Positions 18,583 to 28,568 of a stretch of 64,000 nt of DNA are shown in pieces; position 1 is the first letter of the stretch; each line of letters opens with the position of its first letter. The notes below the pieces were generated by a model, which was given only the letters and a program-made list of their open reading frames with translations, was not told where the DNA came from and did not search any database. Source of the DNA: Pirellula sp. SH-Sr6A. GTDB taxonomy: Bacteria > Planctomycetota > Planctomycetia > Pirellulales > Pirellulaceae. Position numbers and translations under genes: made by a program. The stretch spans positions 3,453,988 through 3,517,987 of the forward strand of contig NZ_CP011272.1 in the NCBI RefSeq assembly GCF_001610875.1, given 5' to 3'.

Positions 18583-20048
18583 GCGAGAATCTCTTTCACG
18601 ATTCTCGCTGGCTCGACTCCCGTCAATTTCAAATCCAACCCTTGGTTCTTAAAGGTGAATCGCTCGTGGTCGACGCCGAGCAGATGGAGAACCGTGGCGT
18701 GGAAATCGCGGATGTGAACGGGATCCTTCACAATGTTGTACGAAAAGTCGTCGGTCTCACCGTAAATCATCCCCGGCTTGATCCCTCCACCCGCCATCCA
18801 CATGGTGAAGCAGCGAGGATGGTGATCCCGTCCATAGTTGTCTTTGGTGAGTCCACCTTGCGAATAAATGGTTCGACCAAATTCTCCGCCCCAAATGAGG
18901 AGGGTCGAATCGAGCAATCCCCGGGCCTTGAGATCGGTGATCAATCCGTAGGTGGCGCGATCGACATCTTTGCACTGCGACGGTAAACGTTTCGCTACAT
19001 TCCCGTGGTGATCCCAGTTGTTCAAGTAGACTTGAACGAATCGTACGTCGCGTTCGACCATGCGCCGAGCGAGAAGAACGGTGTTGGCATAGGTGCCCGG
19101 CTTCTTGGCGTCTTCACCATACAGCTCAAACGTGCTCTCGGGCTCGTTCGCGATGCTGGTTAGTTCCGGGACGCTCGACTGCATGCGGAACGCAAGTTCG
19201 TACTGTTGGATACGGGTATGGATTTCCGGATCGCCCACAGCTCGAAAATTCATTTCGTTGAGCTGCTTCAATCCGTCCAAGGTTTTGCGGCGGACATCCA
19301 TCGGCACACCGGCCGGATTGTTGATGTAGAGGATCGGGTCGCCGGACGAACGGAAGCTCACTCCCGCATGCTCTCCAGGCAGTACCCCCGATGACCATAG
19401 CCGCGCCGAGATGGCTTGGATCTGCTCGGTATTGCTAGGTTGTGCCACCAACACGACGAACGTGGGTAGGTTGTTGTTCATCGAACCCAAGCCGTAGGAA
19501 ACCCAAGCTCCCATGCAGGGGCGGCCAGTGACCATGTTGCCGGTTTGCATGTAGGTGATGGCGGGCTCATGGTTGATGGCCTCGGTGTGCATGGATCGCA
19601 CGAAGCACATATCGTCGACCACTTTCGCCGTCTCGGGGAGTAGCTCCGAAACCCACATGCCAGACTGTCCGTACTGCGCGAACTTGTATTTGGAAGGAGC
19701 GATGGGAAAGCGGGACTGTCCGCTCGTCATCGTCGTCAACCGTTGTCCATTGCGAATGGACTCGGGCAAGTCTTTGTCGTACCAATCATTCATCTGAGGT
19801 TTGTAGTCGAAGAGATCCATCTGCGACGGACCACCGACCATGTGCATATAGATGACCCGTTTCGCTTTGGGGGCGAAGTGGGGGAGCATCGGCAATCCAC
19901 CCGTCACGGGAGCATCCTCCCCGAACGATTGGCCGACCGGGAGCCCTAGCGATGCGAGCGCTGCGAGTCCCACCGCATTGCCGCCTCGTCGAAAAAATTG
20001 GCGTCGCGTTTCGCTGCGAACGTATTCCTCAAACAGCGGATGAATCAT
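18579..20048 (-). CDS. DUF1501 protein (alkaline-phosphatase-like), exported
   Basis: A 489-residue DUF1501 protein, a family related to sulfatases and alkaline phosphatases. The N-terminus ([27 protein letters not shown]) is a twin-arginine-like signal. Visible family segments include [46 protein letters not shown] and [17 protein letters not shown]. In planctomycetes this family is usually encoded with a PSD1 cytochrome/DUF1553 gene, exactly as here, 70 bases upstream. The pair is thought to act in the cell envelope, possibly in polysaccharide breakdown, but its reaction is not established. The gene is intact although its partner is disrupted. Confidence 0.93.
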   Translation of the reverse strand: MIHPLFEEYVRSETRRQFFRRGGNAVGLAALASLGLPVGQSFGEDAPVTGGLPMLPHFAPKAKRVIYMHMVGGPSQMDLFDYKPQMNDWYDKDLPESIRNGQRLTTMTSGQSRFPIAPSKYKFAQYGQSGMWVSELLPETAKVVDDMCFVRSMHTEAINHEPAITYMQTGNMVTGRPCMGAWVSYGLGSMNNNLPTFVVLVAQPSNTEQIQAISARLWSSGVLPGEHAGVSFRSSGDPILYINNPAGVPMDVRRKTLDGLKQLNEMNFRAVGDPEIHTRIQQYELAFRMQSSVPELTSIANEPESTFELYGEDAKKPGTYANTVLLARRMVERDVRFVQVYLNNWDHHGNVAKRLPSQCKDVDRATYGLITDLKARGLLDSTLLIWGGEFGRTIYSQGGLTKDNYGRDHHPRCFTMWMAGGGIKPGMIYGETDDFSYNIVKDPVHIRDFHATVLHLLGVDHERFTFKNQGLDLKLTGVEPARIVKEILA

Positions 20049-20118
20049 GGTTCAGGTTCGATCGTAAAAGTAGGGTTCGTGTCGACGTCTCAGCATGTGT
20101 TGGATTCGATGGATCCAA

Positions 20119-23100
20119 TCACTTGGTGATCACTTCGTCCAAGTTCATCAGTTCATTGCAAAGCATGGTCCAAGCCGCTAACTCCGCGGGGGGCACCGAC
20201 TCCTCGTTCTTCGATTCGCCCACCTGCAGCAACTGGGTGGCTAGCTCCGAATTGGTCTGGTAGAAGCTCAAGAGTTCTTGATAGCTGCCCTGGACCACTT
20301 GCACCTCTTCGGCTCGAAGCGGTCGGCCAACCAGCCGCTCGGCAATCCATTGAACGCGTGACGAGACCTCCGCGCCGGCCCCTGGCTCTTTCAAGACCTT
20401 GTTGGCCAGGACGCGGGCTGCTTCCACAAACTGCGTGTCATTCAACGTAACGAGCGCTTGAAGGGGAGTGTTGGTTCGTTCTCGTCGGATCGTACATACC
20501 TCGCGAGCGGTCGCATTGAACACTTCCATATTGGCGGGTGGCGCGGCTCGTTTGAGGAATGTGTAGATGCTTCTTCGATACAAACCCTCCCCTTTGTCTG
20601 CCACATAGTTTCGCGTGTTGCTCTCCGGCATGGCGACCGCTTCCCATACTCCCGGGGGTTGATAGGGCTTCACGCTCGGACCACCGATCTTCGACACGAG
20701 CAGTCCGCTCGTCGCCAAGGCGGTGTCGCGGATCATCTCGGCATCCATTCGGAATCGAGGCCCGCGAGCGAGCAGTTTGTTGGAAGGATCCCGAGCCAGT
20801 TTTTCAGGAGAAACGCTGGCGGTTTGGCGATAGGTCGAACTCGTGACGATCAACCGGAAGTAGTTCCTGATGTTCCAGCCGTCTTCTTGGAAGTGGACGG
20901 CCAAGTAATCGAGGAGTTCCGGATGGGTGGGGAGCTGCCCGGTGATGCCAAAGTCCCCAGCGGAGGGGACCAAGCCGTTTCCGAAGACTTCTTGCCAAAA
21001 ACGATTCACGGTGACCCTCGCGGTCAGCGGATGATCGGGCTGCAGCAGCCATTTCGCAAAACCCAAACGGTTCTTAGGCAGTCCCTCCGCCATCGGTGGC
21101 AACACGGCCGGGACTGCCGGTTGGACTTCGGTTCCCCGTTTGTCGTAATCTCCCCGGGTCAGCACATGAGCCATGGGAGCCGAGTCCGCTTCGTGCATGA
21201 CGTGAGCGATGGTTCCTCGCTGCCGAATGGCATTTTGCTCGGCGACCAATTGGTTGCGCTCGTTGTTGAGTCGAATCGATTCTTCGTCGCGCGTGGCCAA
21301 GTAATGGCTGAAGAGTTCTTCCCTCTCGGCATCCGATCGCTCGGACTTGGCCAGTAAGAAATCTCGCCGCGACTTCGATTTCAACTCGGCGATCGCGTCC
21401 GCCGGAACGACCGAACGATAGATTCGAATGTCCTGGATGACAGCCTTATCCGCAGGCGCGCTGGTATGGCGGCGTCCGATCGTGAGGGGGACTTCGGTGC
21501 GCGTGGTCGCAGTGAGTGTCTTGGATTGAATGGTGCGATCGACTTCATTTCCGTTGATGAAGATCTTTAGTCCTTCGATTTTCGAGGAGCCATCGTAGCT
21601 CACTGCGACGTGGCTCCATCGGTTGGCCGGGAGCTTCGGTTTGGAGACCGCTTTAAGGGCGTCCTCGGGCCACTTGTGGATCAAATGCATCCCCACGGTG
21701 CCGTTTTCCATCCAGATATCCCAGCCTCGATGGCCGTTGGCCTCATCCATCCGGGCGATCAACGAACCATTTTGGTTATTGGTTGGCTTGACCCATAACG
21801 CGACCGTAAACGGTTGATCTCGTTCCAAGTCCCCCACTGGCAGGGATGGAAAGACATCCCGCACTTCCCACGCTTTGGGGCCGATGTAACCTGCGGCGAG
21901 AGCGGCCTCTTGGCTCAGGGGCGTCCGTCGGTAGACACCTTGGTGAACGCTCTCGATCCATCGCGCCTCGGAAGCCACAAAGGGGATATGGGTCTCAGGG
22001 GCACCGGGTGCGCCGGGGGATGGCCAAGCCAATTCGGCGCTTGTAGCAGGATCGGTCAAATACTTTTCAAAAGGCTCTTTGGCGGCTTCTTTTCTCGCTT
22101 GGATGCTTTCATTGGATTTGGCGATCAAGCCTTCGAGTTCGGCAGCGCGAGGGCGGTCCTCGGCCAGTGGGACGGGACGATCGGAGGTGTGTCCTTGATA
22201 TTGCCATCGCGGACCGCCTGCGTGGTGTTGTTGAAAAACGCCGCCATTTGGTAGAACTCCGCCTGGCTGATCGGATCGAATTTGTGATCGTGGCAAACGG
22301 CGCATCCGACGGTGAGTCCCAACCAAACTTGACCAGTCGTCTCCACCCGGTCTCGCGTGTAGAGCACTCGGTATTCCTCATCGATGATTCCACCTTCGTT
22401 GGTGGTGATGTTGCAGCGGTTGAATCCGGTCGCGATGCGTTGGTCCAAATCTGCATTGGGGAGAAGATCCCCGGCCAGCTGCTCGATGGTGAATTGGTCG
22501 AAAGGCAGGTTTCGATTGAAGGCGTTGATCACCCACTCGCGGTAGGACCACATCTCGCGGAAGTTGTCGAAGTGAATACCGTGCGTGTCGGCGTACCGCG
22601 CGTAGTCAAGCCAATAGCGACCGCGGTGCTCGCCCCATTCGGGACGTTTGAGCAGTTGATCGACGTAGTTCTCGTACCGATCGGGGCTGGGGTCCTCCAG
22701 CACCGCTTTGATCTCTTCGGGGGTCGGAGGAAGGCCGGTTAAGTCATAGCAGACGCGACGAATGAGCGATCGCATGTCCGCTTCCGGCGAAGGCTCCATG
22801 CCGCGGCGTTCCAATTCGGCCAGGATGAAGCGATCGATTGGGTTGCGCACCCAGCCGCCGTTTCGCACGTGGGGAAGCTCTGGCTTCTTCGGAGGAATGA
22901 ATGCCCAGTGGCTCTGGTACTCGGCACCTTCGGAAATCCACTGACGAATCAGTTCCTTTTGCTTCTCGGTCAGCGACTTGTGGGACTCTGGCGGAGGCAT
23001 GACCGAATCGGCATCGGTGGAGATGATCCGCTTCCATAGCTCGCTCTCCTCGGCCGACTGAGGGACGAGAGCCCCCCCTGCGATGGCTTGGTCGCGGACG

Positions 23101-23294
23101 TCCAGTCGCAAGTCCGCAGCGCGTTTGTTGGCATCCGGGCCGTGGCAGGCAAAGCAGTTCTCGGTGAGGATCGGTCGGATATCCCGATTGTATTGAACCA
23201 TCCCCTCGGCGAGAGAGGCGACCGAGAGAAGGGGTATCCAGAGCAACCCAATCACCCAACTCGAGGCCTTAGATGAAACGAAGTGATGGAGCAT
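20119..23294 (-). pseudogene. PSD1 cytochrome c / DUF1549 / LamG / DUF1553 protein, broken by one frameshift
   Basis: The gene reads in two frames. The first (from 23294) codes for a signal peptide, a cytochrome c domain (CFACHGPDANKRAADLRLD), a DUF1549 domain (LPFDQFTIEQLAGDLLP) and up to GNIKDTPPIV. The second resumes with VPLAEDRPRAAELE and carries a LamG-type domain (QPFTVALWVKPTN) and DUF1553 (KNRLGFAKWLL, LTARVTVNRFWQEVFG). The junction is at about 22168-22176, where one base appears to be missing. Joined, the product would be about 1,058 residues, the normal layout. It is followed by the DUF1501 gene. Either a sequencing error or a recent mutation is possible. Confidence 0.9.
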
Positions 23295-23582
23295 AAGTCG
23301 TCATCGGTTGAACAAGATGAAGCCCAGCGCCCCTTCCAGGTTCGGTGAAAGGTTCGAAAGGGACGGAGCGAGGCGATCGGGGACAGGAAGGATAGGTGGG
23401 GACGGCTCGGCCGATAGGATTTCGATCGAAAACGCCAATCTCCATTCTACAACGAAAATGCCGAAAGCAAGCTAGAACTTCGGTGGGAAGGGGGGAACAG
23501 TCGGCCCAGAGCCTCGGGACAACTGCCCTGAGGACTCGGAATCGACTAGAATGATGGTTTTCCCCCCACACCACGCTGGTCC

Positions 23583-24554
23583 ATGATCTCGATCGTCGTC
23601 CCCCTGCTGAACGAGCAAGACTCCCTCGTAGAACTGGTCGAGCGCATCGACGCCTCGATCCAAAGCCATCAACTGGGTTCCTATGAAATCCTATTCGTCG
23701 ACGACGGTTCCACCGATCGATCTTGGGAGGTGATCCAGGAAATCGCCGCGAAAAAAACTTCCGTTCGCGCCATTCGGTTCCGTAGAAACTTTGGCAAAGC
23801 TGCCGCATTGAACGCCGGATTTCAGCGGGCGACAGGGGATTACGTCATCACCATGGATGCGGATTTGCAAGACGACCCAGCCGAGATTCCTCGCCTCTTG
23901 AAAAAACTCGAGGAAGGATTCGATGTGGTGAGCGGTTGGAAGCAAACGCGGTATGACCCGTGGCACAAGCGATATCCGTCCCTCGTATTCAATGGAATCC
24001 TGCGAGCGGCGACCAAGCTCCATTTGCATGATTTCAACTGCGGACTCAAAGCCTATCGCCGCGAAGTCCTCTCCGAAGTCCAAATGTATGGCGAGATGCA
24101 CCGCTTTATCCCTGTTCTCGCCAATTCGCGCGGCTACCGCGTCGCGGAGCTTGCGGTGCAGCACCATCCTCGCGTGCATGGCGTCTCGAAATACGGCGTT
24201 TCGCGCATCCTTAAAGGTTTCTTGGATCTCTTCACGGTTGTGTTCCTCACTCGGTTTCGCTATCGACCGCAGCATGTTCTCGGGGGCATCGGGTTGTTCG
24301 CATGCGGGCTTTCCGTGGCAATTTTTGTCATGCTCTGTTCGCTTTGGGTTTTGACGCGCGCCTTCAGCGATTCGAGTCCATTTCATCTCACGCAGACTCC
24401 GCTCTTTTATCTCTCGATGATCTTGTTCATCGCGGGTTTGCAGTTTTTGAGCACTGGCCTGTTGGCCGAACTCGTCGTCGCCAATTCGGCGCATCGCAAT
24501 CCTCCGTTTTCGATTCGGGATAGTATCGGCGAGTCGACTCCAACCAACTCGTGA
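23583..24554 (+). CDS. GT2 glycosyltransferase, polyprenol-phosphate type
   Basis: Family 2 glycosyltransferase of 323 residues of the DPM1/ArnC class. It likely moves a sugar from a nucleotide donor onto undecaprenyl phosphate at the inner membrane. The GT-A fold shows ISIVVPLLNEQDSLVELV, the DxD-like FVDDGSTD, MDADLQDDPAEIPRLL, and the acceptor/QxxRW-equivalent stretch KRYPSLVFNGILR. Two C-terminal membrane helices (LGGIGLFACGLSVAIFVMLC and FYLSMILFIAGLQFLSTGLL) anchor it. The GT-C gene starts 16 bases after its stop, so the pair would supply and use a lipid-linked sugar. The sugar is unknown. Confidence 0.93.
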   Translation: MISIVVPLLNEQDSLVELVERIDASIQSHQLGSYEILFVDDGSTDRSWEVIQEIAAKKTSVRAIRFRRNFGKAAALNAGFQRATGDYVITMDADLQDDPAEIPRLLKKLEEGFDVVSGWKQTRYDPWHKRYPSLVFNGILRAATKLHLHDFNCGLKAYRREVLSEVQMYGEMHRFIPVLANSRGYRVAELAVQHHPRVHGVSKYGVSRILKGFLDLFTVVFLTRFRYRPQHVLGGIGLFACGLSVAIFVMLCSLWVLTRAFSDSSPFHLTQTPLFYLSMILFIAGLQFLSTGLLAELVVANSAHRNPPFSIRDSIGESTPTNS

Positions 24555-24570
24555 CCTAGGAGCCTGAACG

Positions 24571-26634
24571 ATGTCGAATTCGACAACCAGCCCAGAATCT
24601 CCTGCCCCTCAAGTCACTACGTTTCGATCTCCGATTCGGGCCGGAGTCGCCGTTCTCTTGATCTTGATCGGATTGGGACAGATCAGCGGCAGGATCTTCT
24701 CGATCAACGCGGTGAACATGCTGAGCCTGGAGCAAGTCCTCCGGAACGATTTGCTCGACGAGTTGAAGTATCTCGCGGTCGTCGCTCGAGAGGAATCCAA
24801 CGCTGAGGATCTCGCGATTTACGAGGAAACATTGCGACGCGAGTTTCGATTCGATCCAAAGGTGCTTGAGGGAGATGCCGCCGCCAAAGCTGCAAAGGCG
24901 TCCAAAGAGAAGGCCCCTCGCAAATGGCCCATTCAATCGAGACGCGATAACTGGGATTCCCGCCAAAAGACGATCACCACGGAAGCTCTCGTGAAGAAGG
25001 TCGTCGGGGAAACCAAGTATCGTCAAGAGGATCTTGTGGCGGAATTGCGCTGGCTGGCGCTCGAGGCGCTCGAATCGAACAAGCCCGAAGATCTCGCCGT
25101 CTATCTGCGAGCGCTGGAGAATCTAAACCCAGTGCCATCGAACGATCAAGTCGTATCGACCGTGGTTCCGCTTACCGAAGAACAACTCCGTGCCCCGGAG
25201 ATCGCCGAATCGATTCGCGCCGTCAAACAACAGGCAAAACACCACTGGCCTATCGAGCTGCGGAAACGCGACGCCCAGCGAATCGCTGAACTTTACAGCA
25301 CCCAAGCGATCGTGGATATGGTGCTCAAAGAAACCAATAAACAACGTCCGTTCCTCAGCGGGAACGATCGAAGCCGTTGGCTTACGGTTCGCTCTCTTGT
25401 CGAGCATGGAACCTTTGAAGTCAACTCGATTCTCGAATACGAACCGGCCTGGGATTCGGTCGATATCGTCAGCCATATGAATGCTCAGGGAGAGCAAAAA
25501 CTCTATTCGAGCAAACCACCCCTGCAAGCCACGTTGATCGCAGCCCCGTACTGGGTTTTGCACAAGATGACTGGCTGGACCCTAGGGGACCACCCGTTTG
25601 AGCTTGGGCGCATCCTTTTGTTCATCGTGAACGTTGTCCCTTTGGGAATCGGCTGGTGGTGTTGCGCTCGTCTGCTGGATGCTTGGTGCGATGAGGATCT
25701 TACGTTCGTCGTCATCATGGCGGGGATCTGCTTCGCGACTCTCCTTTCAACGTTTCATGTGGCGATTAACAATCACACTTGGGGGGCGATCAGCGCGGCG
25801 GCCGCGAGCTGGTACGCATCGAAATGTTGGCGAGGAAGTCAAGCGTGGAGCGATTTTGCTTGGGTGGGATTCTGGAGCGCATTCACGTTCGCCTGCGAGC
25901 TGCCTGCGGCTAGTTTGGTTGGAATGTTTGGACTTTTGTTATTGTGGCGCGCCCCCCAGCTAACGCTTCTCGTGGGCACACCCGCGGTGGTCTTGGTATT
26001 GTTCGCGTATTTCGGAACCAACTATGTGGCGCACGGAAGATGGAGTCCCCCTTATTCGTTTGGAGCGGGTGACGTGAACACCGCCGATAGCAAGACAAAA
26101 GAGAATTGGTACGACTACGACTTCATTCGTCTTTTCGATGGGAAGAAAGTCGACAGTTATTGGCGACGACCGGACAACCCGTTGGACCTGGGGGAAAAGG
26201 ATCTGGGCAAATACGTCTTTCACGCAACCCTGGGGCACCATGGCATTCTCTCGCTTACCCCATTGCTCGCGCTCGCCATCCCAGGACTTTTGGTGACCTG
26301 CTGGAGCGCGCGCCGCGACCAACAGCTTTGGGGGATATCGCTGCTCGCCGTCAGCGCAGCGTGCATCGTGTTCTATTTGTTCATGCTCGATACGCGGCAA
26401 AGGAACTATGGAGGGACGACGTCAGCGTTTCGGCAATTGCTCTGGCTGCACCCACTTTGGCTGATCGCGTCCGCACCGGTCGCGAGTCGACTGTTGCAAA
26501 GAAAATGGGGAATCGCATTGGTCGGTGCGCTCGGATTTCTGTCCGCTCTCGCAGCGACCTACCCCCATTGGAACCCATGGTCGCAGACTTGGATCTGGAA
26601 TTGGATGCAATGGAACGGCATTCCACCGATCTAG
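24571..26634 (+). CDS. GT-C-type membrane glycosyltransferase with enlarged, repeated first loop
   Basis: Polytopic membrane protein of 687 residues. TM1 is at about 23-43. Past residue 260 it reads SGNDRSRWLTVRSLVEHGTF then YSSKPPLQATLIAAPYW, the arrangement of GT-C enzymes such as the ArnT/PMT class, where the loop after TM1 carries the catalytic acidic residue and the SKPPL motif follows. About ten further membrane helices come after. Between TM1 and the NDRSRW segment lie some 210 extra residues that contain two more copies of the loop pattern (see findings). Co-transcribed with the GT2 gene, so it probably transfers a sugar from polyprenol phosphate to an outside acceptor. Confidence 0.8.
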   Translation: MSNSTTSPESPAPQVTTFRSPIRAGVAVLLILIGLGQISGRIFSINAVNMLSLEQVLRNDLLDELKYLAVVAREESNAEDLAIYEETLRREFRFDPKVLEGDAAAKAAKASKEKAPRKWPIQSRRDNWDSRQKTITTEALVKKVVGETKYRQEDLVAELRWLALEALESNKPEDLAVYLRALENLNPVPSNDQVVSTVVPLTEEQLRAPEIAESIRAVKQQAKHHWPIELRKRDAQRIAELYSTQAIVDMVLKETNKQRPFLSGNDRSRWLTVRSLVEHGTFEVNSILEYEPAWDSVDIVSHMNAQGEQKLYSSKPPLQATLIAAPYWVLHKMTGWTLGDHPFELGRILLFIVNVVPLGIGWWCCARLLDAWCDEDLTFVVIMAGICFATLLSTFHVAINNHTWGAISAAAASWYASKCWRGSQAWSDFAWVGFWSAFTFACELPAASLVGMFGLLLLWRAPQLTLLVGTPAVVLVLFAYFGTNYVAHGRWSPPYSFGAGDVNTADSKTKENWYDYDFIRLFDGKKVDSYWRRPDNPLDLGEKDLGKYVFHATLGHHGILSLTPLLALAIPGLLVTCWSARRDQQLWGISLLAVSAACIVFYLFMLDTRQRNYGGTTSAFRQLLWLHPLWLIASAPVASRLLQRKWGIALVGALGFLSALAATYPHWNPWSQTWIWNWMQWNGIPPI

Positions 26635-26640
26635 CCAGCT

Positions 26641-26735
26641 AAGTCTCGTCTAGACGGTGAAGTCTCGTCTAGACGGTGAAGTCTCGTCTAGACGGTGAAG
26701 TCTCGTCTAGACGGTGAAGTCTCGTCTAGACGGTG
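26641..26735. repeat. Five perfect tandem copies of a 19-bp unit, each with a 10-bp palindrome
   Basis: Five identical, adjacent units of AAGTCTCGTCTAGACGGTG at 26641, 26660, 26679, 26698 and 26717. Each contains the perfect palindrome CGTCTAGACG. The array sits between two convergent genes: the GT-C gene ends 6 bases before it and the fliK stop codon (complement of CTA at 26726-26728) lies inside the last copy. The other copies are therefore downstream of fliK. There is no T-run, so it is not a standard terminator. Confidence 0.97.
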
Positions 26736-28513
26736 AGGTCGAGGTTGTTCCCATTGCGGAACCAAGGCGTTCGGGTGGGCGGGGTTTGCGGATCGCGATG
26801 CCCCTCGTTGATTCGATTCGATTGCATCGCAGCATAACGACTTTCTAGCGTTTGCCACCGCTGATTCTCACCTTGGCGATCCGATCGATCTTCCATCCCC
26901 GACGAGTCGCCCCCTACCTCGGCGCGAATTTCTACTTCGAATCGCTCGACTTCAAACCCTTGGGCTGCCAACTGATCCTTCAACGCTTGCGCATTCTGAA
27001 CCAAAGCATCGCGAGCGACAGTGGTTTCCACCTCTAGTTTGGCGAAGACCTGCATCGACTCGATGCGAAGGGTCATTTGGAGCGTGCCCAGCTCCGGTGG
27101 GTGGAGCCGCAATCGAACTTGCCCTCCCCCCTCGCTTAGCTGCTCAAATCCTCGCATGACCCGCTGTACCAGCTTGCTCTCCTGATAGGGAGTCAGCGGA
27201 CCTCGCACCGAGGAAGCTCCCGCCTGGGACCTCTCACTGGACCCCACTCGTTGTCCGTCGTTGGTTGAACTAAAAGATGCACCCAATGTGGATGCGGGGT
27301 CGAAGCCATTCGAGGCCGTTGTTCCTGCAGCGGTCGCGGCGGTCGAGTCGACCGAGGAGGGAGTGGTGATTGCAGGTGGTACCACCATCTGAGGACTGGA
27401 GGAGGTGATGCCAGCTGCGGATGCCTCGGTAAAACCCGCGGTGACGACTTCGGTGGGGATATTGGCTAATCCACTCCACGACGCGTCGGATGGGAGCGCG
27501 AGAGTCGTCGTGCCATCGGACACTCGCGATGCGGACCCTTCGGAATCGGACTGAGATTCCGAGGCGCTCGCCTCGGACGGATCCAGTTCGTCCCTTCCCG
27601 AACGCTTGTCTCGTTCCAGGCGATCAGCACGACGGTTCTTGGGGTTGGTATCCGATTCCCGCAGCTCCATCGTGGGGAAGGTCTCTTCCTCCGTCGCGCC
27701 TTTCCAATCCGAAGACAGTTGCACTCCTTCGTCATCGGGAGCCTTGTCGGCTATTGCAGAAAGTTGCGCCGAAGTGTCTTCCGCGGAGGCGGAGGGTTTG
27801 GAATCCTCCCTTTGGCGCTTCGGTCGTGGGCGTCCCTCGTTCTCGACCATGGTCTGCGTCGATGACCACTCCGAAAGCGTGGGTTCGGCATCCTCCATGG
27901 TTACCGTGGGTGGGGCGTTGGACGGTTCGGTCGTAGGCGATTTCGGATCGGTATCGACGGGCGTCGGTTGTTGTTCGGCGGATTCGGTTTCGTCCGAAAG
28001 GGGTGCTGGAGAGGGCGTTACGGAGCGATGGGCTTGGTTTGTCTCTCTCTGGGTAGCAACGGGTTGTTCGGTGCTTGGGAGCGGCGAGCGATCTTGTTCG
28101 TCCTGTTTGGAATTGGCAGCAACGAGTTCTCGGTCTCCCTCGGAGGGGCTATCCGACTCAGCAGGGGCGTTTTCAGGGGCGCGGCAGGAGGTGGGGTTGC
28201 ACAGAAGCGGATAGGAGTCCGAGAGCGTGGGCTGGCTCTCTACCGGTTCTTCCTCGTCGGAGGTGTCGGATGGCTCCGATTGTTTTTCGTTGGCTGTCGG
28301 GCTGGAATCGGAAATGGGTTGCCCAGATTGGGGGGATTCGACAGCGGAAGTGGAGGGATCTACCGGTTCGGAGGAGCGGGCTGGAAAGAAATCCAAGCTC
28401 AGGAGCTCTTCTTGGAACCGTTTGGCCGAGACGTCGGAGCCGAAACGTTTACGCGATGGGAGCGAAATCGGAGGGGTGATGGATGAGGAATGAACGCGTT
28501 CGGATTCGGCCAT
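26726..28513 (-). CDS. fliK: Flagellar hook-length control protein
   Basis: Controls hook length and the switch of export substrate in the flagellum. The ATG at 28513 (MAESERVHSS) has GGGAGG 8 bases upstream, which decides it against the longer frame from 28666; the protein is then 595 residues. The first 400 residues are Ser/Pro/Glu/Thr-rich and disordered, the ruler part. The C-terminal domain (VQRVMRGFEQLSEGGGQVRL, then LHPPELGTLQMTLRIE) is the Flg_hook fold, with the conserved LxPxxLGxL motif. It is the last gene of the fliG-to-fliK run. Its stop lies in the last unit of the 19-bp tandem array. Confidence 0.93.
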   Translation of the reverse strand: MAESERVHSSSITPPISLPSRKRFGSDVSAKRFQEELLSLDFFPARSSEPVDPSTSAVESPQSGQPISDSSPTANEKQSEPSDTSDEEEPVESQPTLSDSYPLLCNPTSCRAPENAPAESDSPSEGDRELVAANSKQDEQDRSPLPSTEQPVATQRETNQAHRSVTPSPAPLSDETESAEQQPTPVDTDPKSPTTEPSNAPPTVTMEDAEPTLSEWSSTQTMVENEGRPRPKRQREDSKPSASAEDTSAQLSAIADKAPDDEGVQLSSDWKGATEEETFPTMELRESDTNPKNRRADRLERDKRSGRDELDPSEASASESQSDSEGSASRVSDGTTTLALPSDASWSGLANIPTEVVTAGFTEASAAGITSSSPQMVVPPAITTPSSVDSTAATAAGTTASNGFDPASTLGASFSSTNDGQRVGSSERSQAGASSVRGPLTPYQESKLVQRVMRGFEQLSEGGGQVRLRLHPPELGTLQMTLRIESMQVFAKLEVETTVARDALVQNAQALKDQLAAQGFEVERFEVEIRAEVGGDSSGMEDRSDRQGENQRWQTLESRYAAMQSNRINEGHRDPQTPPTRTPWFRNGNNLDLTV

Positions 28514-28568
28514 GGATTTATCCCTCCCAGCCTTCGCGGCTCGTCGATCGGATCGACGATTCGGTCCG

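Noticed and set aside
22125-22326. Programmed ribosomal frameshift in the PSD1 gene
   Set aside because: The junction CCCGTCCC has no slippery heptamer or following pseudoknot that I can see; a plain single-base lesion or sequencing error explains it better.
26641-26735. CRISPR-like array
   Set aside because: The 19-bp units are directly adjacent with no spacers and no cas genes are near.
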